In this document: one piece after another, positions 44,013 through 53,191 of the stretch
Position numbering within the stretch: the stretch's first letter is position 1
How the letters are laid out: every line of letters begins with the position of its first letter
Assembly (NCBI GenBank): GCA_002840535.1
Contig: PHBH01000005.1
Coordinates: 84,190-148,189 of the forward strand
Direction of reading: 5' to 3'
Length of the DNA stretch: 64,000 nucleotides
Origin: Deltaproteobacteria bacterium HGW-Deltaproteobacteria-15
GTDB taxonomy: Bacteria; Desulfobacterota; DSM-4660; Desulfatiglandales; HGW-15
Position numbers and translations under genes: made by a program
The notes under the pieces: generated by a model
What the model saw: only the letters and a program-made list of their open reading frames with translations
What the model was told of the DNA's origin: nothing
The model's database searches: none

Positions 44013-45596
44013 TCACGCCCAGTGAATGCTTTTGGCAATGGCGCTGATAAGATCGACCGTCTCCATCTTCAATTCTTCTCCCCGCAGGGGGTCTTCCATG
44101 GCGCAGCGCAGATGGATCTGGCATTTGGGACAGGCCGTGATCATCAGCTCGCTGCCGCTCTGCCGCGCGCGTTGGAGCCGCTGGACCTGCATGAGCTTGC
44201 TGAACGCATCGCAGCCGGTCCAGGCGCTGTTGCCGCAGCAGATGCTGACCGCTTCCGAGTCGACCGACGACTGCGCATCGCCCGCGCACAACCGCTGCAG
44301 GAGTTTGCGGGGCAGTGCGCCGTCTCCGCCCAAACGGCTCTGGCGGCAGGCATCCTGAAATGTCGCGCGCAAGCCCAGGGGCTTGAAGGCCACGGCCCCC
44401 TTTTCGATCTCCCGCTCCAGAAATTCATGCATATGGGTGATCTTCACCGGAAGCGCGATTCCATTGCGGGCATATTCCGTTTTCAAGGTGTGGCAGCATT
44501 CGGGGCAGGCCGTGATCAGTTCTTCGGCGCCGCTCTCCATGATGGATTTGGCGTTGATTTCGGCCAGCCGCAAGAAATTGGCGCGGTCGCCGGACCAGAG
44601 GAGGTCATGGCCGCAGCATCGCTCATCCTGCAACAGGACCGGTTCCACGTCGAAGAAATTGAGCAATCGCAGGCTGTCTTCCAGAATGCGGCCGGTCTGC
44701 ACGCCCAGGAATTTGCGGAAGAATATGTCGAAGTACGAAGCGCACCCGCCAAAGAAAAGAACAGGGCTCTCAGGACGCGTACGAATGGTTTTGGGCAGAT
44801 GGAGCCAACGGCGCGGCGAAAGCTCTTTGGAGGTCATGGCGCGCATCATGCTCTGGAAAAAGCCGCCGTGTGCCGGCGCATCGACGAATTCCCGGCTTCG
44901 ATAGTATGCGCGCATGTCCTTGATGAATTCCGGGAAATTCACTGCGGACGGGCAGCGCTCATAGCACACGCCGCAGGTGAGGCACCCGTTCACCAGCGCG
45001 CGAACTTCGGAGGTGTCGGCTCGTCCGGCGATGGTTTCCGCGGCCACGAAGCGGGGCGAAAAGGGCTTTCCGGCCAGGGCGAGCGAACAGGCCGATGTAC
45101 ACTTGCCGCAATCCTGGCAGGCGAACACGTCATGAGCGGCAACGATCTCCCTGGGGGTGAGGGACTGCGCCTTCGGTATTGCTGAATCCGAATGCAAAGA
45201 AATGGGACTCTTGCCCAACTCTCGAATCCGCCCGGTGAACTCCTTTAGAAACGAGAGCAGTTCGTCGGGTTCGTCGGCCAGGAAACTGCCCAGTTGCATC
45301 CGATCCTGTCCCAGTCCCAGCAACTCCAGGATTCGGCGGGTATCGTCCGTGTTCTCCACGGCCGAAACCGTTCCGGTACCGTAGCGACAGGAACCCGGTT
45401 TGCAGCCCAGGAGGATGACGCCGTCTGCGCCCAGTTCGAACGGTTTGAAGAGCAGAGCCTTGGTGATGCGGCCGCTGCAGGGGATTCTCACCATCATGAT
45501 CTCGGGCGGGATATCGGCGCGCCGCTCCTGAAGGGTCTGGTAGGCGGCATGGGGTCCCCAGTTGCATAGAAACAGGATGATCTTGAATTCTTTCAT
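44013..45596 (-). CDS. MvhD-HdrC-HdrB fusion (hydrogenase/heterodisulfide reductase iron-sulfur protein)
   Basis: A 527-residue protein. The ATG at 45596 overlaps the previous stop (ATGA). Residues 1-135 are MvhD-like (ILFLCNWGPHAAYQ, IPCSGRIT, GCKPGSCRY), but the usual CNWC is CNWG. An HdrC-like ferredoxin part has CQDCGKCTSAC and CLTCGVCYERC. The C-terminal half has two HdrB-type CCG motifs (FFGGCAS...ERCCGHD...CPECC and DACRQ...ICCGNSA...CPKCQ) that would bind non-cubane clusters. It likely carries electrons from the flavoprotein to a thiol/disulfide or other acceptor. It forms one operon with the Kor genes. Confidence 0.85.
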   Translation of the reverse strand: MKEFKIILFLCNWGPHAAYQTLQERRADIPPEIMMVRIPCSGRITKALLFKPFELGADGVILLGCKPGSCRYGTGTVSAVENTDDTRRILELLGLGQDRMQLGSFLADEPDELLSFLKEFTGRIRELGKSPISLHSDSAIPKAQSLTPREIVAAHDVFACQDCGKCTSACSLALAGKPFSPRFVAAETIAGRADTSEVRALVNGCLTCGVCYERCPSAVNFPEFIKDMRAYYRSREFVDAPAHGGFFQSMMRAMTSKELSPRRWLHLPKTIRTRPESPVLFFGGCASYFDIFFRKFLGVQTGRILEDSLRLLNFFDVEPVLLQDERCCGHDLLWSGDRANFLRLAEINAKSIMESGAEELITACPECCHTLKTEYARNGIALPVKITHMHEFLEREIEKGAVAFKPLGLRATFQDACRQSRLGGDGALPRKLLQRLCAGDAQSSVDSEAVSICCGNSAWTGCDAFSKLMQVQRLQRARQSGSELMITACPKCQIHLRCAMEDPLRGEELKMETVDLISAIAKSIHWA

Positions 45597-48500
45597 ATCA
45601 GCAACTCTCGAAGCGTCTCTTCCAGATAGATCTGGTCGCGAAATGGACTGTCCGCTGCATTTGACGGGCAGACGGAAATGCAGTTGCCGCATCCTTTGCA
45701 GAGCACATCGTCGACCACGGCCGTGACGCGGCCGTCGGCGGTTCTCCTGAGGCTGACCGCCTGATAGGGACAGGCGCTCAGACAACGCCCGCAACCCCGG
45801 CACAATGTCTCCCTGACCACCACCGAAAAGCCGCGGCTTTGCCGCGGCCCCCTTGGCATGGCAGCCGCCGCAAGCACGGCCGCCGCTTCCCCCTTGGTGC
45901 GTTTGGAAATCTGGATGCCGGGTGGATCGGCCAGGAAGAAGCCGGATATGGACGTGGTGCAGGGCACCATATAGGGAATACCCACCACCTCTTTTTTCTG
46001 CATCTGCGACTGCACCTTCACTTCGGGCAGATCTTCGTGCTGGCGATAGATGGCAATGCTCCGCGATTTTTCGCCCAGAATCACCCCGCCCACGGAAAAG
46101 GTGCGCAATGCATTCCCGAAGCGGGCGTGAATTTGAAAATTGCCCAAGGTGCCGCTGACCGCCTCTACGGTTGAGCCGTCCAGGGCAAAAATGCCGGGCC
46201 TCGCCGGAATTTCCCCCAAGGGGTTTCTGGCCGAGCCGAACATCAACACTTCAAAGCCGGCTTGTGCCAGTGTGGATGCGGCGCTTCGGGCTGCTTCGGT
46301 CTGTCCGATGACGGCCATGGTAAAGTTGTAGGAACGGACGGGTGCGGGAAACGGCTTCAGCTTGCGTGCGCGCCCGACACTGCGCATGATGATCCCTTTG
46401 AAAAGGTTCACGGCGGTGGCAGGGTCTTTCTCCAGCAACCGCAGGACCTCGCCTCTCACATTGCACATCTGCACCATGGAGCGGCTGATGCCGGTCCCTT
46501 CAAGAAGCCCGCGTTTGAGCCGGCTGCGCTGATCGGTGCAGGCGCTGCAGACGAAGTTGAGCGGGCAGCAGACGCATGAGGCCACCACGAGGCGGGTGAG
46601 ACCGTTGTCGCGGACGCTGTCCACCATAGCCTGCACGCCCTCCGCAATGCAGGCCGAGGAGAGCACTTCCGCATGCACGACATCAGGGGCCGATCCCAGG
46701 CTCTGTATGAACTCGTCCAGTTCGTCCGCCCACCCGAATGAGTCATTGCAGCGGCAGGCGAAAACGCCTATTCGGATCTCCTTGCTCAGCCCGGGGTCCG
46801 GCGGGACCAGGGCCACGCCATGCCCTTTGAGGCGCATCCCGTCACGCCGGAGCAGCACCATGGCATTGGCCGCCGCGGCAAAACCGCGCAACATCATGGC
46901 ATGCACATCGGCTTTGGCGGTCGGCGGGCCGTATGCCCTGATCACATCTTCCCCATTGATGCGCGGCGCCATCCCGGGATCGGCAATGATCAACACGCCG
47001 GCATTCTCCAGGAGCGTTTTCGACCGATCGTCGTGCCGGATCGCCTGATTGTCCCCGCAGGCGGGGACACAGGCCAGGCATTGTGCGCAGCTGCCGCACT
47101 GCAGACAACGGGCCGCTTCGCTCCGGGTTTGGGTTTCATCGAAACCAAGCGCCACTTCGGCAAAGCTCGTCCGGCGCTGATCAGCAGGCAGCTCGCCCAT
47201 CGGGGTGCGCGGTTGGAGCGGCAGTTCGTCGGGGACAGGCTCGAAGTCTCTCGCCGGCCGCACAGGCAGCGGATTCCTGAACGGTGCTGCGCCGCCGAGA
47301 TCCTGAATCACCCGGGCCGCCGCTTTTCGGCCGCTCGCCATGGCATGAACCACGGAGCTGGCTCCTGTGGCGGCATCCCCTGCCGCGTAGATCCCTTGAA
47401 GAGCGGTGCGCCCTTCTCCATCCACCTCCAGGAGTCCGTTCGCAGTGACCTTCATCCCCTCTTCCGGGGACAGGCCGCCATAGGCGCCGCTCTGGCCGAT
47501 CGCTACAAAGGCATGATCGAACGGTTTCTCAAATACCGGACTCTCCGGCACAAGCTCCGGCCATCGGATTCCCCTGGCATCCGCCTGCCCGGGACGGGTG
47601 GCCTGCAGCCGCAGAGACTTCAGCCGGCCGTTGATGCCCAGAAACTCGACCACCTGGCATCGGTCCTGGAGGGCAATCCCTTCCGCTTCAGCGGCAAGGA
47701 ATTCGTCGCGGTCGGCCGGGATCTCCTCCTTCGAAAACCAGGAGACCAGGGTGACGGCAGCGCCCAACCGATGCAGCACGCGCGCCAGATCGAAAGCGCT
47801 GTTCCCGTCGCCGATCACGGCCACCTCCCCGGACGCAGCGGCAATCTCTCCCCGGTAGTACCGGGTCAAAAAGGAAACACACCCATCCACCCCCCTCAGG
47901 GTCTCCCCCGGCACACCTAAACGCCGATCCGCCCACGAACCTGTGGCCAGGATCACCGCGCTGTGTGTCTTTCGCAGTTCCGCCAATCCCCCGGGGATGG
48001 CGATAGCCCGGCCATAGACGATCTCTACCGACTCTTCGATCTGCAGTGCGGCCACTTCTCTATCCAGAATATCGCGGGGCAGACGATGCTGCCCGATCCC
48101 GTAGCGCAACAAGCCCCCTGCCGCCTTCTCTTTTTCATAGATGGTGACGGGGTACCCGGCGCGGGCCAGGTCGGCGGCTGCCGCCATACCGGCAGGACCT
48201 GCCCCGATGACGGCGATGCGGCCCCCGCGGCTCGGGGCGGGGATTTTTGGTCGCAGCGCGCGTTCGGTCTCCACGCGATCGGCAATAAAACGCTTGATGG
48301 AGCGGATCGCAAGGGGGTCGTCCTTTTCCGCTCGCCGGCACGCCTTCTCACATGGATGGGTGCAGATCCGGCCGCATATCGCGGGCAGCACATTGTCCAT
48401 ACGGATCAGGTCCAGGGCCTCTGTGTATCGACCGGCCTTTGCCAGTGCCATGTATCCCTGCACATTGACACCCAGAGGACAGTTTTCCTGGCACAGCGGC

Positions 48501-48952
48501 ATCCGCCGTTTGTCCACCACTGCGCGGCCCGGCAGGGCCATGCGGCCATTGAGTTGAATGGGGCGATGTCCATTGTCTTCGCACACGGGGCAAACAGCCG
48601 CACAACGTCCGCATAGCGTACATCGTTGAGGATCCACATAGGTCGGCTCGAGATCGATCCGGGCGCGGAAACCTTGGGAGCTGTGCTTGACCGATTGGAC
48701 GGTCGCAGGCATTGCGCAACGAATATTGCTGTTGCGCAGGATCCGGATCAGCCCCGGACGGTGGGCAAAATTGAGCGGCATGCCGGAATCGAGTCGATAC
48801 TCCTCCGAGCCCAGCTTGCGGTCCAGGTCGGTCGCGGTGTCCACCAGTGTGATCGGCACTCCCAGTTCGCCCAGCTTGTTTGCGGCCGCCACGCCTGCCG
48901 GGGTTGCGCCGATGATCAGGACGCTGTGCAGTCTGTTCTTGGGTTGTTTCAT
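45593..48952 (-). CDS. Large GltD/HdrA-like iron-sulfur flavoprotein
   Basis: A 1119-residue multidomain protein. The ATG at 48952 overlaps the upstream stop (ATGA). In order: an HdrA-like Rossmann start (LIIGATPAGVAAANK), ferredoxin cysteines (CTLCGRCAAVCP, near 109), a GltD-type NAD(P)H:FAD module (CQENCPLGVNVQGY; IAVIGAGPAGMAAA near 245; VIGDGNSAFDLA near 377; YAAGDAATG near 524), a Cys cluster (CLQCGSCAQC, near 617), a second HdrA N-terminal domain (GVFACRCNDS, near 730; SCVCCPLN), and C-terminal CRGCGRC and CKGCGNC. It would couple NAD(P)H, ferredoxin and the Hdr partner. I do not know a named family for the whole fusion. Confidence 0.82.
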   Translation of the reverse strand: MKQPKNRLHSVLIIGATPAGVAAANKLGELGVPITLVDTATDLDRKLGSEEYRLDSGMPLNFAHRPGLIRILRNSNIRCAMPATVQSVKHSSQGFRARIDLEPTYVDPQRCTLCGRCAAVCPVCEDNGHRPIQLNGRMALPGRAVVDKRRMPLCQENCPLGVNVQGYMALAKAGRYTEALDLIRMDNVLPAICGRICTHPCEKACRRAEKDDPLAIRSIKRFIADRVETERALRPKIPAPSRGGRIAVIGAGPAGMAAAADLARAGYPVTIYEKEKAAGGLLRYGIGQHRLPRDILDREVAALQIEESVEIVYGRAIAIPGGLAELRKTHSAVILATGSWADRRLGVPGETLRGVDGCVSFLTRYYRGEIAAASGEVAVIGDGNSAFDLARVLHRLGAAVTLVSWFSKEEIPADRDEFLAAEAEGIALQDRCQVVEFLGINGRLKSLRLQATRPGQADARGIRWPELVPESPVFEKPFDHAFVAIGQSGAYGGLSPEEGMKVTANGLLEVDGEGRTALQGIYAAGDAATGASSVVHAMASGRKAAARVIQDLGGAAPFRNPLPVRPARDFEPVPDELPLQPRTPMGELPADQRRTSFAEVALGFDETQTRSEAARCLQCGSCAQCLACVPACGDNQAIRHDDRSKTLLENAGVLIIADPGMAPRINGEDVIRAYGPPTAKADVHAMMLRGFAAAANAMVLLRRDGMRLKGHGVALVPPDPGLSKEIRIGVFACRCNDSFGWADELDEFIQSLGSAPDVVHAEVLSSACIAEGVQAMVDSVRDNGLTRLVVASCVCCPLNFVCSACTDQRSRLKRGLLEGTGISRSMVQMCNVRGEVLRLLEKDPATAVNLFKGIIMRSVGRARKLKPFPAPVRSYNFTMAVIGQTEAARSAASTLAQAGFEVLMFGSARNPLGEIPARPGIFALDGSTVEAVSGTLGNFQIHARFGNALRTFSVGGVILGEKSRSIAIYRQHEDLPEVKVQSQMQKKEVVGIPYMVPCTTSISGFFLADPPGIQISKRTKGEAAAVLAAAAMPRGPRQSRGFSVVVRETLCRGCGRCLSACPYQAVSLRRTADGRVTAVVDDVLCKGCGNCISVCPSNAADSPFRDQIYLEETLRELLI

Positions 48953-49518
48953 GCAGCGACTCCTGTTCGCCCCGCCGCCTTTTCCCGCCGTCCCTTGAGC
49001 GTGGCCCTGGCGAAGTCCCACCCCTTTTCGAAGGCCTTGACATTTTTTTCCACAGTGCCCTTGGGGACCGATTCGGCCACGGTCTTGCGCGCCGCTTCCA
49101 GCGAGACGGCTTCCGTAATCCCCGTGAAAAATCCGACCATGACGATGTTGGCCATCATCTGGTTCCCCAGTTCCTCGGCAAAGCGGGTGCTCGGCACGGC
49201 AAAACAATCCACCGGAGATTTGACCAGATCCTGATCGATGATCAGCACGCCGTCATTTCTCAGCGTGGGATAATGTTTGTCATAGCCGGACTGGGACATG
49301 CATACCAGGATGTCGGGGTTCTCGATGTAGGGGAAAAAGATGGGACCGTCGGCAATGGTGACCTGGGCGCTGCACGCGCCGCCGCGCGATTCAGGGCCGT
49401 AGGACTGTACCAGGGTGGACTCGCGCTTGTCTCCCAGGGCTGCGGCCTGGCCTAAGATCCGGCCGGCCAGCACTACGCCCTGGCCTCCGAAACCGGTGAT
49501 GGTGATCTGTTTCAGCAT
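48949..49518 (-). CDS. korC: 2-oxoacid:ferredoxin oxidoreductase gamma subunit
   Basis: A 189-residue subunit. ITGFGGQGVVLAGRILGQAA at the N-terminus and YGPESRGGACSAQVTI are the marks of the gamma chain, which helps bind CoA/acceptor in KorC/PorG-type enzymes. It lies 20 nt after the beta subunit and overlaps the flavoprotein gene by 4 nt. It acts in the cytoplasm with KorA, KorB and KorD. The 2-oxoacid (2-oxoglutarate versus a branched-chain or aryl acid) is not decided by the sequence; the four-subunit kor order favours 2-oxoglutarate. Confidence 0.85.
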   Translation of the reverse strand: MLKQITITGFGGQGVVLAGRILGQAAALGDKRESTLVQSYGPESRGGACSAQVTIADGPIFFPYIENPDILVCMSQSGYDKHYPTLRNDGVLIIDQDLVKSPVDCFAVPSTRFAEELGNQMMANIVMVGFFTGITEAVSLEAARKTVAESVPKGTVEKNVKAFEKGWDFARATLKGRREKAAGRTGVAA

Positions 49519-49538
49519 GAACCTTCCTCCATCCAGGC

Positions 49539-50384
49539 CTACCGGGGCGGCCTGCAGACCTTGTCATAGTTTTCGATGCAGGTGGCCCGCTCCTTGTTCA
49601 CGAACTCGCCCAGCACCACCTGCGTGGTGAAATCGATCTCCAGATCGCGAAGGTCCGCATTGTTCCGGATAAGGGTTCGCTCGCGGTACAGCTTGAGCGT
49701 CTGCAGGGATTTTTCACGGTTTCGCCGGCCGTAGTTGATCGGACAGGGCCCCAGAACCTCGATAAAGGAGAACCCGCTCTTCAGGATCGCCTTCTGTATG
49801 CAATCGGTCAGTTCCCGGACATGAAGTATGGTCCAGCGGGCCACATAGGTGGCCCCCGAGGCCCAGGCCAGCAGCGGCAGGTTGAAGGGCTGCTCCGGGT
49901 TGCCGGACGGCGTGGTGGTGGTGCGCGCCAGGTACGGGGTTGTGGCCGCCACCTGCCCGCCGGTCATCCCGTAGTTGAGATTGTTCAGGCAGATCACCGT
50001 CAAGTCTATGTTGCGCCTTGCTGCATGAATGAAGTGATTGCCGCCGATGGCAAAAAGATCGCCGTCTCCGCTGAACACCACCACATTGAGGCTCGGGTTG
50101 CCCAGTTTCAATCCGGTTGCAAACGGAATGGCTCTGCCGTGCGTCGTGTGAAAAGAATCCAGATTGACATAGCCGGCGGCGCGTCCCGAACAGCCGATGC
50201 CCGACACCATGCAGGTCTTCCGCAGATCGATGCTGCTCGACTTCATGGCGGTCAGGCAGGACGCAAACGCGGTTCCGATGCCGCAGCCGGAGCACCAGAT
50301 ATGCGGGATGCGGTCTGATCGGATCAGATCCTCCAGCGGGTGGGCAAGTGCTGCGGCCTTGTCGGCTCTTATGGTTGGACCCAT
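49539..50384 (-). CDS. korB: 2-oxoacid:ferredoxin oxidoreductase beta subunit (TPP-binding)
   Basis: A 281-residue subunit. WCSGCGIGTAF holds cluster-binding cysteines, and GDGDLFAIGGNHFIHAARRN...NNLNYGMTGGQ is the thiamine-diphosphate motif of Kor/Por beta chains. It performs decarboxylation of the 2-oxoacid and hands electrons to ferredoxin, forming acyl-CoA. It shares one base with the alpha gene. The size fits KorB rather than a fused Por. Confidence 0.9.
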   Translation of the reverse strand: MGPTIRADKAAALAHPLEDLIRSDRIPHIWCSGCGIGTAFASCLTAMKSSSIDLRKTCMVSGIGCSGRAAGYVNLDSFHTTHGRAIPFATGLKLGNPSLNVVVFSGDGDLFAIGGNHFIHAARRNIDLTVICLNNLNYGMTGGQVAATTPYLARTTTTPSGNPEQPFNLPLLAWASGATYVARWTILHVRELTDCIQKAILKSGFSFIEVLGPCPINYGRRNREKSLQTLKLYRERTLIRNNADLRDLEIDFTTQVVLGEFVNKERATCIENYDKVCRPPR

Positions 50385-51526
50385 CAGAAGCCCTCCTTCA
50401 ATGCTGCGATCACCTGGTTCGGGGAGATGATCGTACCCCCGGCATGCCCTGCCAGACGGCAGGGTTTGCCGCCCGCAGCGCGCATCACCTCCAGGTGGAT
50501 CTGCCCCAGGTTCATCTCAACGGTGACAAACCCCTTCACACGCTCGGCAAGCCTTCGAATCTGCGATTCGGCAAATGGCCATACGGTAACCAACCGCAGG
50601 AAGCCCACCTTCATGCCCATGGCGCGGGCCTGTTGCATGGCAGCCATGCTGGTGCGGGCCGAAATGCCGTAGGAGACGAGCACGACTTCGGCATCTTCCA
50701 GTCCATGTTCCTCGGTCATGATAATATCGTCCCGGTTGTCCTGGATTTTGCGGCAAATGCGCGTGATCATTTCCTCCTGGGCCTCAACCGTCATTACCGG
50801 GTAACCCCTCTCATCGTGAGTCAGGCCGGTGACGTGCACGTTGTATCCTTCTCCGGCCGCCGGCATAGGGGCCACGCCTCTTTTCCCGGGCTGGTAGGGG
50901 AGAAAGCGGTCCTTGCGGCCTTTGGGCTTCGGCCGCCATTCGGTTTGAATCTGACCGGCCGGGGGGATGACCACCTTTTCGCTCATGTGGCCGATGATCT
51001 CGTCGGTCATGATGAAGACGGGCGTGCGGTAGCGCTCGCTCAGATTGAAGGCCTTGATGGTCTGGTAAAAGATCTCCTGGCCGGAAGCCGGAGAGAGGGC
51101 GATAATTTCATAATGGCCGTGGGAGCCCCAGCGCGCCTGCATCATGTCGGCTTGAGCCACCATTGTGGGCAGTCCGGTTGAAGGGCCTGCTCGCTGAACA
51201 TTGACGATTACACATGGCGTCTCGGTACAGACCGCCAGCCCCACATTTTCCATCATCAGGCTGAACCCCGGACCGGAGGTGGCGGTCATGCTCTTTCGAC
51301 CCGACCATGAAGCCCCCAATACCGAAGCGATGGCGGCGATCTCGTCCTCCATCTGAATGAAGGTTCCCCCCAGTTCAGGCAGTCTTTCGGACATGTGCTC
51401 GGCAATTTCGGTTGCCGGTGTGATCGGATATCCGCCAAAGAAAAGACACCCGGCAGCCAAGGCGCCTTCGGCACAAGCCTCGTCGCCGGTCATGAAATGT
51501 TCCCCTGTGAGAACGGCTGGTTTCAT
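50384..51526 (-). CDS. korA: 2-oxoacid:ferredoxin oxidoreductase alpha subunit
   Basis: A 380-residue subunit. EGALAAGCLFFGGYPITPAT, QMEDEIAAIASVLGASW and TATSGPGFSLM form the pyrimidine-binding alpha chain of 2-oxoacid:ferredoxin oxidoreductases. The length matches KorA (about 375-380). It is the second gene of korDABC, 38 nt after korD. With korB it makes the catalytic core that converts 2-oxoglutarate and CoA to succinyl-CoA and reduced ferredoxin, or runs in reverse for CO2 fixation. Confidence 0.9.
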   Translation of the reverse strand: MKPAVLTGEHFMTGDEACAEGALAAGCLFFGGYPITPATEIAEHMSERLPELGGTFIQMEDEIAAIASVLGASWSGRKSMTATSGPGFSLMMENVGLAVCTETPCVIVNVQRAGPSTGLPTMVAQADMMQARWGSHGHYEIIALSPASGQEIFYQTIKAFNLSERYRTPVFIMTDEIIGHMSEKVVIPPAGQIQTEWRPKPKGRKDRFLPYQPGKRGVAPMPAAGEGYNVHVTGLTHDERGYPVMTVEAQEEMITRICRKIQDNRDDIIMTEEHGLEDAEVVLVSYGISARTSMAAMQQARAMGMKVGFLRLVTVWPFAESQIRRLAERVKGFVTVEMNLGQIHLEVMRAAGGKPCRLAGHAGGTIISPNQVIAALKEGF

Positions 51527-51564
51527 GGCAATCTCATCAATCCGCGCAGGTTGGCTTTCAATCG

Positions 51565-51825
51565 TTAAGTTTTGGCCTCGACAGAGTAAATGGCAAATTC
51601 AGGACAGATGATTTCACAGAAATGGCAGTTTACGCAGGCTTCGCTCTGGAGCACTTCGGGAGGATGATAGCCTTTCTTATTGAAGCGAACTGAGGAAGAC
51701 AAATTCTTGCAAGGGCAGTACTCTATACAATACCCACATCCCTTGCAGCGGTCCTCGATTACGTGAACCTCGCCCCGGGAAACCTGAATCGTCTCTGCAT
51801 CGAAAGGTACTCGCCAGAACTCCAT
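51565..51825 (-). CDS. korD: Ferredoxin-type delta subunit of 2-oxoacid oxidoreductase
   Basis: An 86-residue two-cluster ferredoxin: CKGCGYCIEYCP and CVNCHFCEIICP bind two [4Fe-4S] centres. It carries electrons out of KorAB. It is the first gene of the operon korD-korA-korB-korC followed by the flavoprotein and the MvhD-HdrCB fusion. The promoter must lie in the 770-bp region upstream. Confidence 0.9.
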   Translation of the reverse strand: MEFWRVPFDAETIQVSRGEVHVIEDRCKGCGYCIEYCPCKNLSSSVRFNKKGYHPPEVLQSEACVNCHFCEIICPEFAIYSVEAKT

Positions 51826-52595
51826 CCCCGATCTCCATTCGGCAACAGGATTGCCGGCCTGTTGCTATTTTCTAAGAGTCCGTCCCACAGCTTGCACTGC
51901 AGTTTGCCATTCCAAACCGAAACAAATGCATCTTCCATATACGATCACAAAGGAGGCATCAAGAAAATTCATCGAAATGTTTCCCGATTTTAAGACACCC
52001 CCTCTGTTTACAATAAGGGTGTCTCAAAAACCGTTACCATGGGATCGTCTACAAATGCCGTTTGTCTCAGCGCTTGTGCAATCATGGAATGTTTAGTTCG
52101 TTGATTCTGCACTCTGAACTGGGGGAAGCAGGATGAATGAACGAGTGGACAGTCTGTTCACAAAAACATACACTTTCGGAAGCTTACGGTGCATTTCTCA
52201 GGAACCATGCGGACGTAAGGTGATGATATCGCTACCCTCCTGAGGAAGCTTTCCGGATTCCCCTCTGGCATGCAAAATGCTGTACCTGAAAAAGAGAAAG
52301 CCCCAGTCATGTGAGCCAAAGCGCCTGATCCGTGACACAGGTAATTGATGGGAAATTCTGGCCGACAGCAATTGAACGGGCCTGAGGCGGGAAGACAAAC
52401 GGCTATGAAGTGCGGCATCACACGCGGGCTCTTTGGGCAGATGGGGCTTTCTCTTCACACAAAACACATCACTACTTCCCGTTTCACTCAGACCCATCCG
52501 GTCTCATGTCCCTGAGACAGATTACGTAAAAAGTCAATTCGACCGTAAATCACGAATAAGGCATCTCAAATTGTTTCTTTGCCGGAGGCAGGGAG
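51826..52595. other. 770-bp region upstream of the kor operon, no gene seen
   Basis: It holds the promoter of korD (minus) and the leader of the response regulator (plus). A hairpin at 51993-52024 (AGACACCC/GGGTGTCT, 16-nt loop) could be regulatory. Open frames up to 99 codons on the minus strand lack motifs or good ribosome sites. Confidence 0.4.
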
Positions 52596-53093
52596 ATGAG
52601 GAAAACCGGATTGGACGAGAACAGGATGACGATTCTGATTGCAGAGGACGATTTCGATGATCGGCTGCTGCTTGAAATGGCATTTCATTCATTCGAGAAT
52701 GGCTGTGAAATCAGATTCGTGGTGGATGGGGAAGAGCTGATGGAATACCTGGAGCGTAGGGGATCCTATGCGGACCCGAGATCGTCTCCCCGGCCGGAAC
52801 TGATTCTGCTCGATCTCAATATGCCAAAAAAGAACGGCCACCAGGCACTGGTGGAGATAAAGAACAATCCCGTCTTGAAGAATATTCCTCTCGCGATATG
52901 GACTACCTCCACATGCGAGAAGGATATCCTCTTCTGCCGCAAAATCGGCGCAGATCAGTTTCTGACCAAACCCAGCAGCTTTGAAGACGTGGTTGCAGCA
53001 ATGAAGATGTTGATTTCTCTCTACGCCGATCCTGCCTCTTCGGAGGAAACTCCCGGCATAGACCAGTGTGGTATCACGGAAATAGGTCGATGA
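52596..53093 (+). CDS. Stand-alone response-regulator receiver (Rcp1-like)
   Basis: A 165-residue single receiver domain. Acidic E17-D18-D19 (IAEDDFDDR), phosphoacceptor D73 (LLDLNMPKKNG), the TTS segment (IWTTSTC) and the switch Lys in FLTKPSS are all present. It has no output domain, like Rcp1/CheY-type regulators, and would act by protein contact. GGAG lies 8 nt before the ATG at 52596; M11 is a possible alternative start. No cognate kinase is adjacent; the PAS-GGDEF protein two genes away is a possible partner only by proximity. Confidence 0.87.
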   Translation: MRKTGLDENRMTILIAEDDFDDRLLLEMAFHSFENGCEIRFVVDGEELMEYLERRGSYADPRSSPRPELILLDLNMPKKNGHQALVEIKNNPVLKNIPLAIWTTSTCEKDILFCRKIGADQFLTKPSSFEDVVAAMKMLISLYADPASSEETPGIDQCGITEIGR

Positions 53094-53135
53094 ACTCCGC
53101 CTTCCTTTTCTACCCCGCCCCACACTCCTCCCTCC

Positions 53136-53173
53136 ATCACTTTCCTCCCCCTCTGTTGGGAAAGGAAAGTGAT
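53136..53173. terminator. Hairpin between convergent genes
   Basis: ATCACTTTCC and GGAAAGTGAT form a 10-bp stem with an 18-nt loop between the receiver gene and the convergent beta-glucosidase. It has no long T-run, so it may act weakly. Confidence 0.4.
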
Positions 53174-53191
53174 CACGCCTGATCGGCCGGC

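Noticed and set aside
48953..49207. N-terminal extension of the GltD/HdrA flavoprotein
   Set aside because: It lies in antiphase over korC, while the ATG at 48952 overlaps the korC stop as expected in an operon.
52158..52497. Minus-strand small open frames upstream of the receiver gene
   Set aside because: They overlap each other in different phases and have neither conserved motifs nor convincing start sites.
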